A stretch of 64,000 bases of DNA from Rhizobium mesosinicum (GTDB taxonomy: Bacteria; Pseudomonadota; Alphaproteobacteria; Rhizobiales; Rhizobiaceae): the NCBI RefSeq assembly GCF_019511345.1, contig NZ_JAEUAK010000006.1:124001-188000 (forward strand). The letters run 5' to 3'. Shown piece after piece: positions 36,746 to 45,572 of the stretch (its first letter is position 1; each line of letters starts with the position of its first letter). Made by a program: the position numbers and the translations under genes. Below the pieces are notes generated by a model. That model had not been told where the DNA came from. It ran no database searches and saw only the letters and a program-made list of their open reading frames with translations.

Positions 36746-36772
36746 GAAGGCCGGCCTTGCGCCGGCCTTCGT
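36746..36772. terminator. Intrinsic terminator of the IalB-family gene
   Basis: CGAAGGCCGGC (36746-36756) pairs with GCCGGCCTTCG (36762-36772), an 11-bp perfect stem with a 5-nt loop, 24 nt after the stop. The T tract is weak, so it may be a 3'-stabilising hairpin. Confidence 0.75.
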
Positions 36773-36965
36773 CGTTTCCATCTATAGTGACGCTTCCATG
36801 TCTAGTGACGTGGGGGAAAAATGATGCTAAAGCGGCTCGCAACTGCGGAAGGATGGCGATTTATCGCCGCTCCGCGCATTCATTTCTGCAATCATGCGTC
36901 AGCGGCCCCGTAAGTCTTCCGGCTTTCCGGGATGGTTGCCATGTTGAGTTCGGGATTAGAAGATT

Positions 36966-38201
36966 ATGTCCGTCATGGATGCGATGACCATTGCCAAGCC
37001 CGCTGCGAGGGCGCCTCTCGGCACTGAGCTTGCGCCTAAGCCCTCGCTGATCGGTCTGACGCGCGAGGAAATGGGCGCGGCACTGCGTGAAAAGGGTGTG
37101 CCGGACAAGCAGATCAAGATGCGCGTTTCGCAGCTCTGGAACTGGATCTATGTGCGCGGCGTCTCCGACTTTGACCACATGACGAATGTTGCCAAGGACA
37201 TGCGTGAGATGCTGAAGCAGCATTTCACCATCGCCCGGCCAGAAATCGTCGAAGAACAGATTTCCAATGACGGTACGCGCAAGTGGCTGCTGCGTTTTCC
37301 GCCGCGCGGTGCCGGCCGGCCGGTCGAGATCGAGGCCGTCTACATCCCCGAGGAAGGGCGCGGCACGCTCTGCATTTCCAGCCAGGTCGGCTGCACGCTC
37401 ACCTGTTCCTTCTGTCACACCGGAACGCAGCGGCTGGTACGCAATCTGACCGCCGAGGAAATCCTCTCCCAGCTTCTGCTGGCCCGCGATCGGCTGGGTG
37501 ACTTCCCGGATCGCGACGTGCCTGTCGGCGCCGTCGTGCCCTCCGAAGGCCGCAAGGTCAGCAATATCGTGATGATGGGCATGGGCGAGCCGCTCTATAA
37601 CTTCGATGCCGTCAAACAGGCGCTGCTGATCGCCACTGACGGCGACGGTCTGTCCCTGTCCAAGCGTCGCGTGACGCTTTCCACCTCCGGCGTCGTGCCC
37701 GAGATTTTGCGCACCGGCGAGGAGATCGGCGTTATGCTGGCAATCTCGCTGCATGCGGTGCGCGACGACCTGCGCGATATCCTCGTGCCGATCAACAAGA
37801 AATATCCGTTGAAGGAGCTGATCGAGGCCTGCAAGAACTATCCAGGGCTTTCGAACGCGCGGCGCATCACTTTCGAATATGTGATGCTGAAGGACGTCAA
37901 CGATAGCCTGGAAGACGCCAAGGGGCTGATCCAGCTGCTGAAGGGCGTGCCGGCGAAGATCAATCTTATCCCCTTCAACCCATGGCCGGGCACCAATTAT
38001 CAGTGTTCCGATTGGGCGCAGATCGAGAAGTTTGCCGATTTCATCAATTCGGCAGGCTACGCTTCGCCGATCCGCACGCCGCGCGGACGCGACATTCTGG
38101 CGGCCTGCGGTCAGCTCAAGTCGGAATCCGAGCGCATGCGCAAGACAGAGCGCCTTGCCTTCGAAGCGATGATGATCGCCAACCACGGCGCAGACGACTG
38201 A
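36966..38201 (+). CDS. rlmN: 23S rRNA / tRNA adenine-C2 methyltransferase
   Basis: Dual-specificity radical-SAM methyltransferase that makes m2A2503 in 23S rRNA and m2A37 in tRNA. 411 residues; cluster ligands Cys143, Cys147, Cys150 (CTLTCSFC), the methyl-carrying pair Cys136 and Cys381 (DILAACGQL). The typical GEPLYNFD and SLHAVRDDLRD motifs are present. The first ATG (36966) or one four codons on are both possible. Monocistronic. Confidence 0.96.
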   Translation: MSVMDAMTIAKPAARAPLGTELAPKPSLIGLTREEMGAALREKGVPDKQIKMRVSQLWNWIYVRGVSDFDHMTNVAKDMREMLKQHFTIARPEIVEEQISNDGTRKWLLRFPPRGAGRPVEIEAVYIPEEGRGTLCISSQVGCTLTCSFCHTGTQRLVRNLTAEEILSQLLLARDRLGDFPDRDVPVGAVVPSEGRKVSNIVMMGMGEPLYNFDAVKQALLIATDGDGLSLSKRRVTLSTSGVVPEILRTGEEIGVMLAISLHAVRDDLRDILVPINKKYPLKELIEACKNYPGLSNARRITFEYVMLKDVNDSLEDAKGLIQLLKGVPAKINLIPFNPWPGTNYQCSDWAQIEKFADFINSAGYASPIRTPRGRDILAACGQLKSESERMRKTERLAFEAMMIANHGADD

Positions 38202-38294
38202 TCAGCAAGTTTGATCGTCGCAACAGTTCTCCGCGATTGATTAAAGGGGACGCTTTTCCTAAAAGTGCCCCAAAATCATCCTGGAGGACACCCC

Positions 38295-39248
38295 ATGCGT
38301 TCAATTCTTCTGGCTTTTGCCGCAACTCTGGCCCTGACGCTGCCGGCGAAGGCCGATGATGTCACCGTTGCCGTAACCGCAATCGTCGAACATCCGGCGC
38401 TCGATGCAGCCCGGAACGGCGTGCGCGATGCGCTGGCCGCTGCCGGCTACAAGGAGGGCGAGAACCTCAAGTTCGTTTTCGAATCTGCGCAGGGCAACCC
38501 CGCAACGGCAGCCCAGATCGCTCGCCAGTTCGCCGGCGACGAACCGAATGTCATCGTGCCGATCTCCACACCGTCGGCCCAAGCCGTCGTTTCGTCAACG
38601 CGCGATATCCCTGTCGTCTTCACTGCTGTGTCCGACCCGCTCGGCGCGCAGCTCGTCAAGAACATGGACAAGCCGGGCGGCAACGTGACCGGTCTTTCCG
38701 ACATGTCACCGGTCGGCGAGCATATCGCGCTGATCAAGGAAATCCTGCCTAACGTGAAGACGATCGGCTACCTCTACAATTCCGGCGAGGCGAATTCGGT
38801 CTCGCTGCTGGCGGCGCTGAAGGCTGAAGCCGACAAGGCCGGCATCGCGCTCGTTGAATCAGCTGCAACGAAGTCCGCCGAAGTGCAGGGCGCGGCGCGT
38901 GCCCTCGTCGGCCGCGCTGACGCGATCTATATTCCGACCGACAACACGATCATCTCAGCGCTCGAAGGTGCGGTTGCCGTTGCCGAAGAAAGCAAGCTGC
39001 CGCTCTTCACCGCCGATACGGATTCCGTTTCGCGCGGGTCGATCGCCGCTCTCGGCTTTAACTATTATGATGTCGGCAAACAGACCGGCGAGATTGTCGT
39101 GCGCGTTCTGAAGGGCGAAAACCCGGGCGATATCGCAGTAAAGACGGCAGCCGGCAGCGACCTCGTTATTAACAAGGCTGCCGCCGCCAAGATGGGGGTG
39201 ACCCTGCCGCAGACCGTTCTGTCACGCGCCAATAAGGTCATCGAATAG
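38295..39248 (+). CDS. ABC transporter substrate-binding protein (TrpX / PF04392 family)
   Basis: Periplasmic binding protein, 317 residues, with a signal peptide of about 20 residues (ending AKA) and no lipobox. It has the family patterns HPALDAARNGVRDAL, PIVFTAVSDPLGAQLV-like VVFTAVSDPLGA, and FTADTDSVSRGSIAALGFNYYDVG. Related systems import tryptophan or nucleoside-like and thiamin-precursor ligands, so the substrate is open. GGAGG is 7 nt before the ATG at 38295. First gene of a complete importer with the permease and ATPase downstream. Confidence 0.92.
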   Translation: MRSILLAFAATLALTLPAKADDVTVAVTAIVEHPALDAARNGVRDALAAAGYKEGENLKFVFESAQGNPATAAQIARQFAGDEPNVIVPISTPSAQAVVSSTRDIPVVFTAVSDPLGAQLVKNMDKPGGNVTGLSDMSPVGEHIALIKEILPNVKTIGYLYNSGEANSVSLLAALKAEADKAGIALVESAATKSAEVQGAARALVGRADAIYIPTDNTIISALEGAVAVAEESKLPLFTADTDSVSRGSIAALGFNYYDVGKQTGEIVVRVLKGENPGDIAVKTAAGSDLVINKAAAAKMGVTLPQTVLSRANKVIE

Positions 39249-39369
39249 CCGGCTGCCATCCAAGGTCTTAGTCATGATCAGCCGCTCTCGTTTGCACGGG
39301 GGCGGCTGTTGGTATTAAAAGGCTCCGGTTTCGCGACGGGCGGAACGGAAACAAGAGGGGCAGAAAGCC

Positions 39370-40248
39370 TTGAGCCAAATCGCATTCTGGGGGGCCGTCG
39401 AGCTCGGCCTGGTTTATTCCTTCGTTGCGCTCGGCGTCTATCTCGCCTTCCGTGTCCTCGATTTTCCGGATCTGACGGTGGACGGCTCGTTTCCGCTTGG
39501 CGCAGCCGTGACCGCGGTGCTGATCATCGTCGGCGTCAATGCGTGGCTTGCAGCGCTGATTGCGATGGCAGCAGGGGCTGGAGCCGGAATGGTGACCGCG
39601 CTGCTCAACGTGCGCTTCAAGATCCTGAACCTTCTCGCCTCGATCTTGACGATGATCGCGCTCTTTTCCGTGAATCTGCGCGTGATGGGCAAGCCGAATG
39701 TCGCGCTCATCAATGCCGATACGATGATCAGCCCTTTCTTTGGCCACGGGCTCAGGGATTTTTACGTGCGGCCGCTCTTCGTCGGCGTTCTTGTTGTCAT
39801 TGCCGTCCTTGTCATCTGGCGCTTCCTTGAGAGCGATGCCGGACTTGCAATGCGTGCGACAGGCGCCAATGCCCGCATGGCCCGCGCCCAGGGTGTCGAT
39901 ACCAGCCGGCAGATCTATCTGGGCATGGCGATTTCCAATGCACTTGTGGCGCTTGGTGGCGCACTCTTTGCGCAAACGAATGGGTTTGCCGACGTGACCT
40001 CCGGTGTCGGTACCATCGTCGTCGGCCTTGCCGCCGTCATCATTGGCGAGACCCTGCTCGGGCGCCGCGGGCTACTGATTGCGCTTGTCGGATGCGTATT
40101 CGGCTCGATCATCTACCGCATCGCAATCCAGCTGGCGCTGTCGAGCGATGTCATCGGCCTGCAGGCTTCCGACCTCAATTTCGTGACGGCGGTTCTCGTG
40201 ACCGTCGCGCTCATTCTTCCCCGCCTTCGCGGAGGTGCAACATCATGA
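39370..40248 (+). CDS. ABC transporter permease (TrpY-like, LivH superfamily)
   Basis: 292-residue inner-membrane permease with eight or more hydrophobic helices, of the BPD_transp_2 superfamily. It starts with TTG at 39370 (no ATG fits better) after AGAGGGG. The conserved DFPDLTVDGSFPLGAA near residue 35 and GANARMARAQGVDT cytoplasmic loop are typical. A small hairpin AGCCGC/GCGGCT (39280-39307) lies in the 121-bp gap after the binding-protein gene and may lower downstream expression. The stop overlaps the ATPase start. Confidence 0.92.
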   Translation: MSQIAFWGAVELGLVYSFVALGVYLAFRVLDFPDLTVDGSFPLGAAVTAVLIIVGVNAWLAALIAMAAGAGAGMVTALLNVRFKILNLLASILTMIALFSVNLRVMGKPNVALINADTMISPFFGHGLRDFYVRPLFVGVLVVIAVLVIWRFLESDAGLAMRATGANARMARAQGVDTSRQIYLGMAISNALVALGGALFAQTNGFADVTSGVGTIVVGLAAVIIGETLLGRRGLLIALVGCVFGSIIYRIAIQLALSSDVIGLQASDLNFVTAVLVTVALILPRLRGGATS

Positions 40249-41039
40249 TCAGCGTCAAGGATATCAAGGTTGTTTTCGGGCGCGGCACGCCGTTGCAGAA
40301 ACAGGCGCTGAACGGCGTCAGCCTGACTATCGAGCAAGGCTCATTCGTCACCGTCATCGGCTCCAATGGCGCCGGCAAGTCGACACTGCTCGGCGTGCTT
40401 GCAGGCGATGTCATGCCGAGCGAAGGCTCGGTTCTGATCGGCAAGACCGATGTGACGCGCAAATCGACGGCGAAGCGTGCCGGCATGGTTGCGCGTGTGT
40501 TTCAGGATCCGCTGACCGGAAGCTGCGGTGCGCTCTCGATCGAAGAAAACCTCGCGCTCGCCGCCCGACGCGGCGAAAAGCGCGGGCTTGGTTCGGCGCT
40601 CGGCGGCAGCAGGCGCGACTATTTCAGGGAGCGAATTGCCGAGCTCAATCTTGGGCTGGAGAACCGGCTGAAAGACCGTATGGACTTGCTGTCCGGCGGG
40701 CAGCGGCAGGCTGTTTCGCTGGTCATGGCGACGCTTGCCGGCTCTGAAGTATTGCTACTCGACGAGCATACGGCAGCGCTCGATCCGGGTATGGCCGAGT
40801 TCGTCATGAACCTCACGCAAAAAATCGTTTCAGAACGCAAACTGACGACGATGATGGTCACGCATTCCATGCGTCAGGCGCTGGATTACGGTCATCGCAC
40901 GGTCATGCTGCATGGAGGCGAGATCGTGCTCGACGTCGCCGGCGACAACAGGAAAAACCTGCAGGTCGAAGACCTGATCGCCATGTTTCGCAAGATGCGC
41001 GGCCAGACGCTCGATGACGACGCGCTGCTGATCGGCTAA
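40245..41039 (+). CDS. ABC transporter ATP-binding protein (TrpZ-like)
   Basis: 264-residue ATPase of the preceding importer. Walker A GSNGAGKSTLL (39-49), signature LSGGQRQAVSLVMA, Walker B LLLDEHTAALD. ATG 40245 overlaps the permease stop (ATGA) and has GGAGG upstream. The Walker B continuation DEHTAALD is the form usual in this subfamily, where P of DEPT is replaced by H. Confidence 0.94.
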   Translation: MISVKDIKVVFGRGTPLQKQALNGVSLTIEQGSFVTVIGSNGAGKSTLLGVLAGDVMPSEGSVLIGKTDVTRKSTAKRAGMVARVFQDPLTGSCGALSIEENLALAARRGEKRGLGSALGGSRRDYFRERIAELNLGLENRLKDRMDLLSGGQRQAVSLVMATLAGSEVLLLDEHTAALDPGMAEFVMNLTQKIVSERKLTTMMVTHSMRQALDYGHRTVMLHGGEIVLDVAGDNRKNLQVEDLIAMFRKMRGQTLDDDALLIG

Positions 41040-41065
41040 GCCGACAGCGTGCTGATCGGCTGATC

Positions 41066-41103
41066 AAAGCGTGTCGCGATCGTTCAGGTGCTTGACACGC
41101 TTT
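41066..41103. repeat. Inverted repeat / terminator after the ABC importer
   Basis: AAAGCGTGTC (41066-41075) and GACACGCTTT (41094-41103) form a perfect 10-bp inverted repeat with an 18-nt loop. It can end the ABC operon. The AAAGCGTGTCGCGATC opening looks like a palindromic motif that recurs in Rhizobium intergenic regions (recalled, not searched). Confidence 0.6.
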
Positions 41104-41149
41104 GCCTCTTTGTTTGACGCATTTCCGAAGCGCAAACCAGCGTCACGCT

Positions 41150-41791
41150 TTATCGGGCCTGGGTGAGCAGGATCTTGGCGGCGAAGACTGAGAAAACGCC
41201 GGCGAAGGTATAATCCATGCCGCGCAGCACTTTCCGATTGTTCTGCAACCAGTTCGACAGCCAGTCGGCTGCCATGACGACGGCCGCATTGACTGGCATA
41301 CCGATCACGATGAAGCAGAAGCCGAGGAAAAGCAGCTTGTGCGTGACGGCCGGGTCGTTGGCGCTGACGAACTGCGGCAGGAAGGTCATGAAGAAGATGA
41401 TGACCTTCGGGTTCAAGAGATTGACCCAGAAGCCCGAGGAAATGTTCGACAGGATCGTCCCTTTCGGACCTTCTACCTTGGCGACGGTCAACTTCGAGCC
41501 GAAGCGGATCGCCTGAACAGCCAGCCAGAAGAGATAGGCGGCACCGCCGGTCTTCAGGATCAGGAAGGCGGTCGGCGAAGCGGTAATCAGCGCCGAGATG
41601 CCGAAGGCGACCAGCATCGTATGAACGACGATGCCGAGGCTGGTGCCGAGCACAACGAAAAGCGCCGCCTTCTTGCCCTGCGCAAGCGCACGGCTGATCG
41701 ACAGCGTCATGTCAGGGCCGGGGGTTGCCGCAAGCAACAGCGTGGCAGCGGCAAAAGCAATAAGCGTCGGAAAGCTCGGCACGAAATCCAT
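41150..41791 (-). CDS. LysE/RhtB family amino-acid exporter
   Basis: 213-residue translocator with five to six membrane helices and the family motif ATPGPDMTLSISRALAQG near residue 22. The second conserved segment GFWVNLLNPKVIIFFMTFLPQF is present. Substrates of this family are amino acids or homoserine lactones; none can be assigned. It converges on the ABC importer operon. Confidence 0.92.
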   Translation of the reverse strand: MDFVPSFPTLIAFAAATLLLAATPGPDMTLSISRALAQGKKAALFVVLGTSLGIVVHTMLVAFGISALITASPTAFLILKTGGAAYLFWLAVQAIRFGSKLTVAKVEGPKGTILSNISSGFWVNLLNPKVIIFFMTFLPQFVSANDPAVTHKLLFLGFCFIVIGMPVNAAVVMAADWLSNWLQNNRKVLRGMDYTFAGVFSVFAAKILLTQAR

Positions 41792-41877
41792 GGTTCACTC
41801 TGAAAGCCGGGAAAAGACCTGACGATCTCTTATCCGGCTTTGAAAAAATTACCAATCAAACCTTCTGATGACGCCGA

Positions 41878-42729
41878 TTACTTCTGTTCCAGGAAGGCCT
41901 TGAACTTGTCGGCGTAATCCTTGTGCCAGCGCGACAGCGGCGGACGATTCTCGATGATGTCGCCGATTGCCCAGGCCATGCGGCGCTCATCCACCGGGCG
42001 GGCGACGTCGTTATCAGGGCAGAGGATGTAGAAATCGCCGCGTTCAAGGCTCTCGACCATGAAAGCGACAGTCTGTTCCGGCGTCCAGGCGCCTGCCGGC
42101 TTTTCCTGGCGATCGCCCTTGGTCAGGCCGGTGAAGACAAAGCCCGGGATCAGCAGATGCGCCGATATCTGCGCGCGTTCGGTGTTGCGCAGTTCGTGTT
42201 CGAGCGCTTCGGTGAAGACCTTCACGCCGGCTTTCGAGATATTGTAGGCCGGGTTGCCGGGCGGCGTCGTGATGCCTTGCTTGGACCCGGTGTTGATGAT
42301 GAGGCCGGGCTCGCCGTGGGCGATCATCCCGGGGCCGAAGGTCCTCGTGCCATTGATGACGCCGAGAAGATTGACCGCGAGGATATTGTCCCAGCCGGAC
42401 TGGGCACTGAAGATCGAGGTCTCCGGGCCGATGCCGGCATTGTTCATCAGCACGTGCACCCGGCCGAAGCGCTGAATGACGGCACGCTCGAGAGCTTCTA
42501 TCTGCTCCTTTTGCGAGACGTCGGTCTCGACAGCCATCACATGTTCCTGACCGGCGATTGCCTCAAGTTCTGCGCGGGCGTTTGCGAGCTTTTCACCGCC
42601 GAGATCGGCGATGACGACACTCATGCCAGCTTTGGCAAAATGCTTTGCGGCCGCAAGGCCGATGCCGGAAGCACCGCCGGTGACGACGGCAACATTGGAT
42701 TGCTTGAAAATGTTTTGAATATTCGTCAC
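41878..42729 (-). CDS. Short-chain dehydrogenase/reductase
   Basis: 283-residue classical SDR. Cofactor loop TGGASGIG (17-24), Asp42 after beta-2 (IADLGG) suggesting NAD(H) preference, NNAG (96-99), catalytic Ser149, Tyr162 and Lys166 (AYNISKAG). The start is GTG at 42729 preceded by GGAG. The C-terminal region includes the HKDYADKFKAFLE tail. Substrate unknown. Confidence 0.93.
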   Translation of the reverse strand: MTNIQNIFKQSNVAVVTGGASGIGLAAAKHFAKAGMSVVIADLGGEKLANARAELEAIAGQEHVMAVETDVSQKEQIEALERAVIQRFGRVHVLMNNAGIGPETSIFSAQSGWDNILAVNLLGVINGTRTFGPGMIAHGEPGLIINTGSKQGITTPPGNPAYNISKAGVKVFTEALEHELRNTERAQISAHLLIPGFVFTGLTKGDRQEKPAGAWTPEQTVAFMVESLERGDFYILCPDNDVARPVDERRMAWAIGDIIENRPPLSRWHKDYADKFKAFLEQK

Positions 42730-42918
42730 GGGACTGGCCTCTCCTCAGAGCATTGTTCGGACGGTGCCGAATATGGGCTCTGCTTTTGCGCTGTCAAACC
42801 TTATCGGGGTACCGCTGGTGCCTCGTTGCCCTTGCGTCACGCGCCAATCTCGCTAAAAGTGCCGCGATACTGGGCTTTGCGGGTGTGCCGCGGCCTTCAT
42901 GCAACGGACCTCATCATC

Positions 42919-44142
42919 ATGGCATCATACAAAGACGTGAAGAAAGTCGTGCTCGCCTATTCGGGCGGTCTCGATACCTCGATCATCCTGAAGTGGCTGC
43001 AGACCGAGCTCGGCGCTGAAGTCGTCACCTTCACGGCCGATCTCGGCCAGGGCGAAGAACTGGAACCGGCGCGCAAGAAGGCCGAGATGCTCGGCATCAG
43101 GGAGATCTATATCGAGGACGTGCGCGAGGAATTCGTGCGCGACTTCGTCTTCCCGATGTTCCGCGCCAATGCCGTCTATGAAGGCGTCTACCTGCTCGGC
43201 ACATCGATTGCCCGTCCGTTGATTTCCAAGCACCTCATCGATATCGCCCGGAAGACGGGTGCCGACGCGATTGCCCACGGTGCCACCGGCAAGGGCAATG
43301 ACCAGGTTCGTTTCGAGCTTTCTGCCTATGCGCTGAACCCCGATATCAAGATCATCGCGCCGTGGCGCGACTGGGCGTTCAAGAGCCGTACCGAGTTGCT
43401 CGAATTCGCCGAGAAGCACCAGATCCCGGTCGCCAAGGACAAGAAGGGTGAGGCTCCTTTCTCCGTCGACGCCAACCTGCTGCACTCCTCTTCCGAGGGA
43501 AAAGTTCTGGAAGACCCGGCGCAGGAAGCGCCTGAATATGTGCATATGCGCACCATCTCGCCGGAAGCGGCCCCCGACAAGGCGACCATTATCAAGGTTG
43601 GTTTCCGCAAGGGCGACGCCATCTCGATCAACGGCGTCGAGATGTCGCCGGCGACGCTGCTCGCAACGCTCAATAACTATGGCCGTGACAATGGCATCGG
43701 TCGCCTCGACCTCGTCGAAAACCGTTTCGTCGGCATGAAGTCGCGCGGCGTTTATGAAACTCCGGGCGGCACGATCCTGCTTGCTGCGCATCGCGCCATC
43801 GAGTCGATCACGCTCGACCGTGGCGCTGCTCATCTCAAGGACGAGCTGATGCCACGTTATGCCGAGCTCATCTATTACGGCTTCTGGTTCTCGCCGGAGC
43901 GCGAAATGCTGCAGGCCCTGATCGACAAGAGCCAGGAGCATGTCGAAGGCGAAGTGACGCTGAAGCTCTACAAGGGCAATGTCATGGTCATCGGCCGCGA
44001 GAGCGAAAAATCGCTCTATTCCGATAAGCTCGTCACCTTCGAAGACGACCAGGGCGCTTACGACCAGAAGGATGCCGCCGGCTTCATCAAGCTCAATGCG
44101 TTGCGTCTTCGCACGCTCGGCAAGCGTAATCTGAAGAAATAA
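42919..44142 (+). CDS. argG: Argininosuccinate synthase
   Basis: Joins citrulline and aspartate in arginine synthesis. 407 residues from ATG 42919; ATP pyrophosphatase loop AYSGGLDTS (13-21), the HGATGKGNDQVRFE citrulline/aspartate-binding motif, and GRDNGIGRLDLVENR. The frame is open far upstream through the antisense SDR gene, but homology starts at MASYKDVKK. Followed by a terminator. Confidence 0.98.
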   Translation: MASYKDVKKVVLAYSGGLDTSIILKWLQTELGAEVVTFTADLGQGEELEPARKKAEMLGIREIYIEDVREEFVRDFVFPMFRANAVYEGVYLLGTSIARPLISKHLIDIARKTGADAIAHGATGKGNDQVRFELSAYALNPDIKIIAPWRDWAFKSRTELLEFAEKHQIPVAKDKKGEAPFSVDANLLHSSSEGKVLEDPAQEAPEYVHMRTISPEAAPDKATIIKVGFRKGDAISINGVEMSPATLLATLNNYGRDNGIGRLDLVENRFVGMKSRGVYETPGGTILLAAHRAIESITLDRGAAHLKDELMPRYAELIYYGFWFSPEREMLQALIDKSQEHVEGEVTLKLYKGNVMVIGRESEKSLYSDKLVTFEDDQGAYDQKDAAGFIKLNALRLRTLGKRNLKK

Positions 44143-44163
44143 GTCACGCCGGACCGACATCGA

Positions 44164-44195
44164 AAGGCTCGCCGGTTCTGCCGCGCGGGCTTTTT
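44164..44195 (+). terminator. Intrinsic terminator of argG
   Basis: AAGGCTCGC (44164-44172) pairs with GCGGGCTTT (44085+100: 44185-44193) allowing G-T pairs, followed by TTTTTC. It is 21 nt past the argG stop. Confidence 0.7.
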
Positions 44196-44279
44196 CTTTG
44201 TCGGACCGATCGCAGGTTGTAACGTCTTGACGCGGCAAGGGTATCGCATAAGCTGAACCGTCATCACCGGAGCATTTCC

Positions 44280-44921
44280 ATGCCGCAATCCCTGCTTCTC
44301 GGCGCCTTCCTGGCGGCGCTTTTCTATGTGCTCATTCCCGGTCCGGCCTTCCTGCAGCTTCTCGGCATTGGCGCCGGGCAGGGGCGCAAGGCAGGCGCTT
44401 TCTTCATGATGGGTCACCTCGTTGGCGATATTATCTGGTCGGGGCTGGCGCTGATCGCGATCGTCGGTGCCAAGACGATCGGCACCTTCGTGTTCGACCT
44501 GCTGGGGCTTGCCTGCGGTTTCTATCTCGCCTGGATCGGCTGGAGTGCCGTCAATGCCAAGCCGAAGGCTGAGGGGCAGGCGCTGATGGTAGTGGAGCGG
44601 CCATTCCGCCGCGGGCTGATCTTCGGCGTCACCAATCCGAAGGGCTATCCGGTGGCGCTCGCCACGTTCACGGCACTGGTCGCGGGATCGGCAAACGCGC
44701 TCGATTTTCAGGCCCTGCCGATGCTGCTCAGCGTTTCCTTCGTCGGCTTCGTCACCGCTGACATCATCCTGATCGGCATCATTGGCGCCGGCGTGGTGCG
44801 CCGCTTCTACCGTGCGCATGAGCGGCTAATCGTCCGCTGCTCCGGAGTGCTTTTCATGGGCTTTGCCGTCCAGGCGCTATGGCATGCCACGCCCGGCCTG
44901 CTCGGTTGGAGGAAAGCCTGA
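44280..44921 (+). CDS. LysE family translocator
   Basis: 213-residue exporter with an N-terminal LIPGPAFLQLLGIGAGQGRKAG motif, the usual LysE signature in slightly divergent form, and the conserved GVTNPKGYPVALATF stretch. Six hydrophobic segments. A second LysE paralogue lies 2.5 kb away. Placed between argG and a hypothetical gene; arginine export is an untested possibility suggested only by position. Confidence 0.9.
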   Translation: MPQSLLLGAFLAALFYVLIPGPAFLQLLGIGAGQGRKAGAFFMMGHLVGDIIWSGLALIAIVGAKTIGTFVFDLLGLACGFYLAWIGWSAVNAKPKAEGQALMVVERPFRRGLIFGVTNPKGYPVALATFTALVAGSANALDFQALPMLLSVSFVGFVTADIILIGIIGAGVVRRFYRAHERLIVRCSGVLFMGFAVQALWHATPGLLGWRKA

Positions 44922-45368
44922 TCAGTCTTCGCCGGCGAGAAAGCCGACGACCGACTCCAGCGTTTGAACCTCATTCGGGTCGCCGATCGACATGGCGATC
45001 TGAAGCTGATTTTTGTAATAATCGAGGTAGTTAAAGCTCGTGCCGTCAGTCACATTGGACAGGTCGATGACGTTTCCGAGCGGATCGATCGCGTGCATGG
45101 GCAATGGTTCGGATATTGCGGCGAAAGTATTTTGATCGATCAAGCCGCTGTCGAAGCCCTGGCGGGCATAGTTGCGCAGTTCACCCGCACTGACGGCTGT
45201 GAAATCAATCGCCTGCCGGCTGTCAAAATTTTGGATCTGGAATGACCCCTGGTCTCTGGTCGGCTTGGGCTCAATTACGATATCAGCGGTCTTCGGACTT
45301 TTTGCGTTATTGTTTGTATTGTTTTTGAATAGCAAACTCTGAGAAGACCGCAGGGAAAAAATTTCCAT
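44922..45368 (-). CDS. Hypothetical protein with CtrA-like upstream site
   Basis: 148 residues of unknown function from ATG 45368, which has AGAGG eight nt upstream (the ATG at 45374 would be too close to it). No signal peptide or membrane segment. The N-terminal 45 residues are polar and Asn/Lys-rich (KNNTNNNAKSPKT); the rest, with SAGELRNYARQGFDSGLID and NYLDYYKNQLQIAMSIGD, looks like a helical domain reminiscent of small flagellar or cell-cycle accessory proteins, which is only an impression. An exact TTAA-N7-TTAA box lies 65 bp upstream. Confidence 0.65.
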   Translation of the reverse strand: MEIFSLRSSQSLLFKNNTNNNAKSPKTADIVIEPKPTRDQGSFQIQNFDSRQAIDFTAVSAGELRNYARQGFDSGLIDQNTFAAISEPLPMHAIDPLGNVIDLSNVTDGTSFNYLDYYKNQLQIAMSIGDPNEVQTLESVVGFLAGED

Positions 45369-45432
45369 GCGCATGTCCTCTTACTTGAAGATCAAAGAAA
45401 AACTAGCGCCTCGCGCTGATTCGCGTCAATCG

Positions 45433-45447
45433 TTAACGATTAGTTAA
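45433..45447. promoter_or_regulatory. CtrA-like box TTAA-N7-TTAA
   Basis: TTAA (45433-45436), seven bases, TTAA (45444-45447), overlapping the perfect 14-bp palindrome AATCGTTAACGATT (45428-45441). This matches the alphaproteobacterial CtrA consensus. It lies 65 bp upstream of the hypothetical gene (minus) and 126 bp upstream of the M3 peptidase (plus). Confidence 0.4.
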
Positions 45448-45572
45448 TTTTTACGTATCAATTCTTGCCCACAAGATTTAGCGGGGCGGACAAAGCCCCA
45501 GCCGCCCACATATCAATTTCGTTGGGACCTCTCTATATTATCGATCGACCGGCCGGCATAAAGGACTTTCAT

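Noticed and set aside
36861..38186. 441-codon minus-strand open frame opposite rlmN
   Set aside because: Shadow of rlmN.
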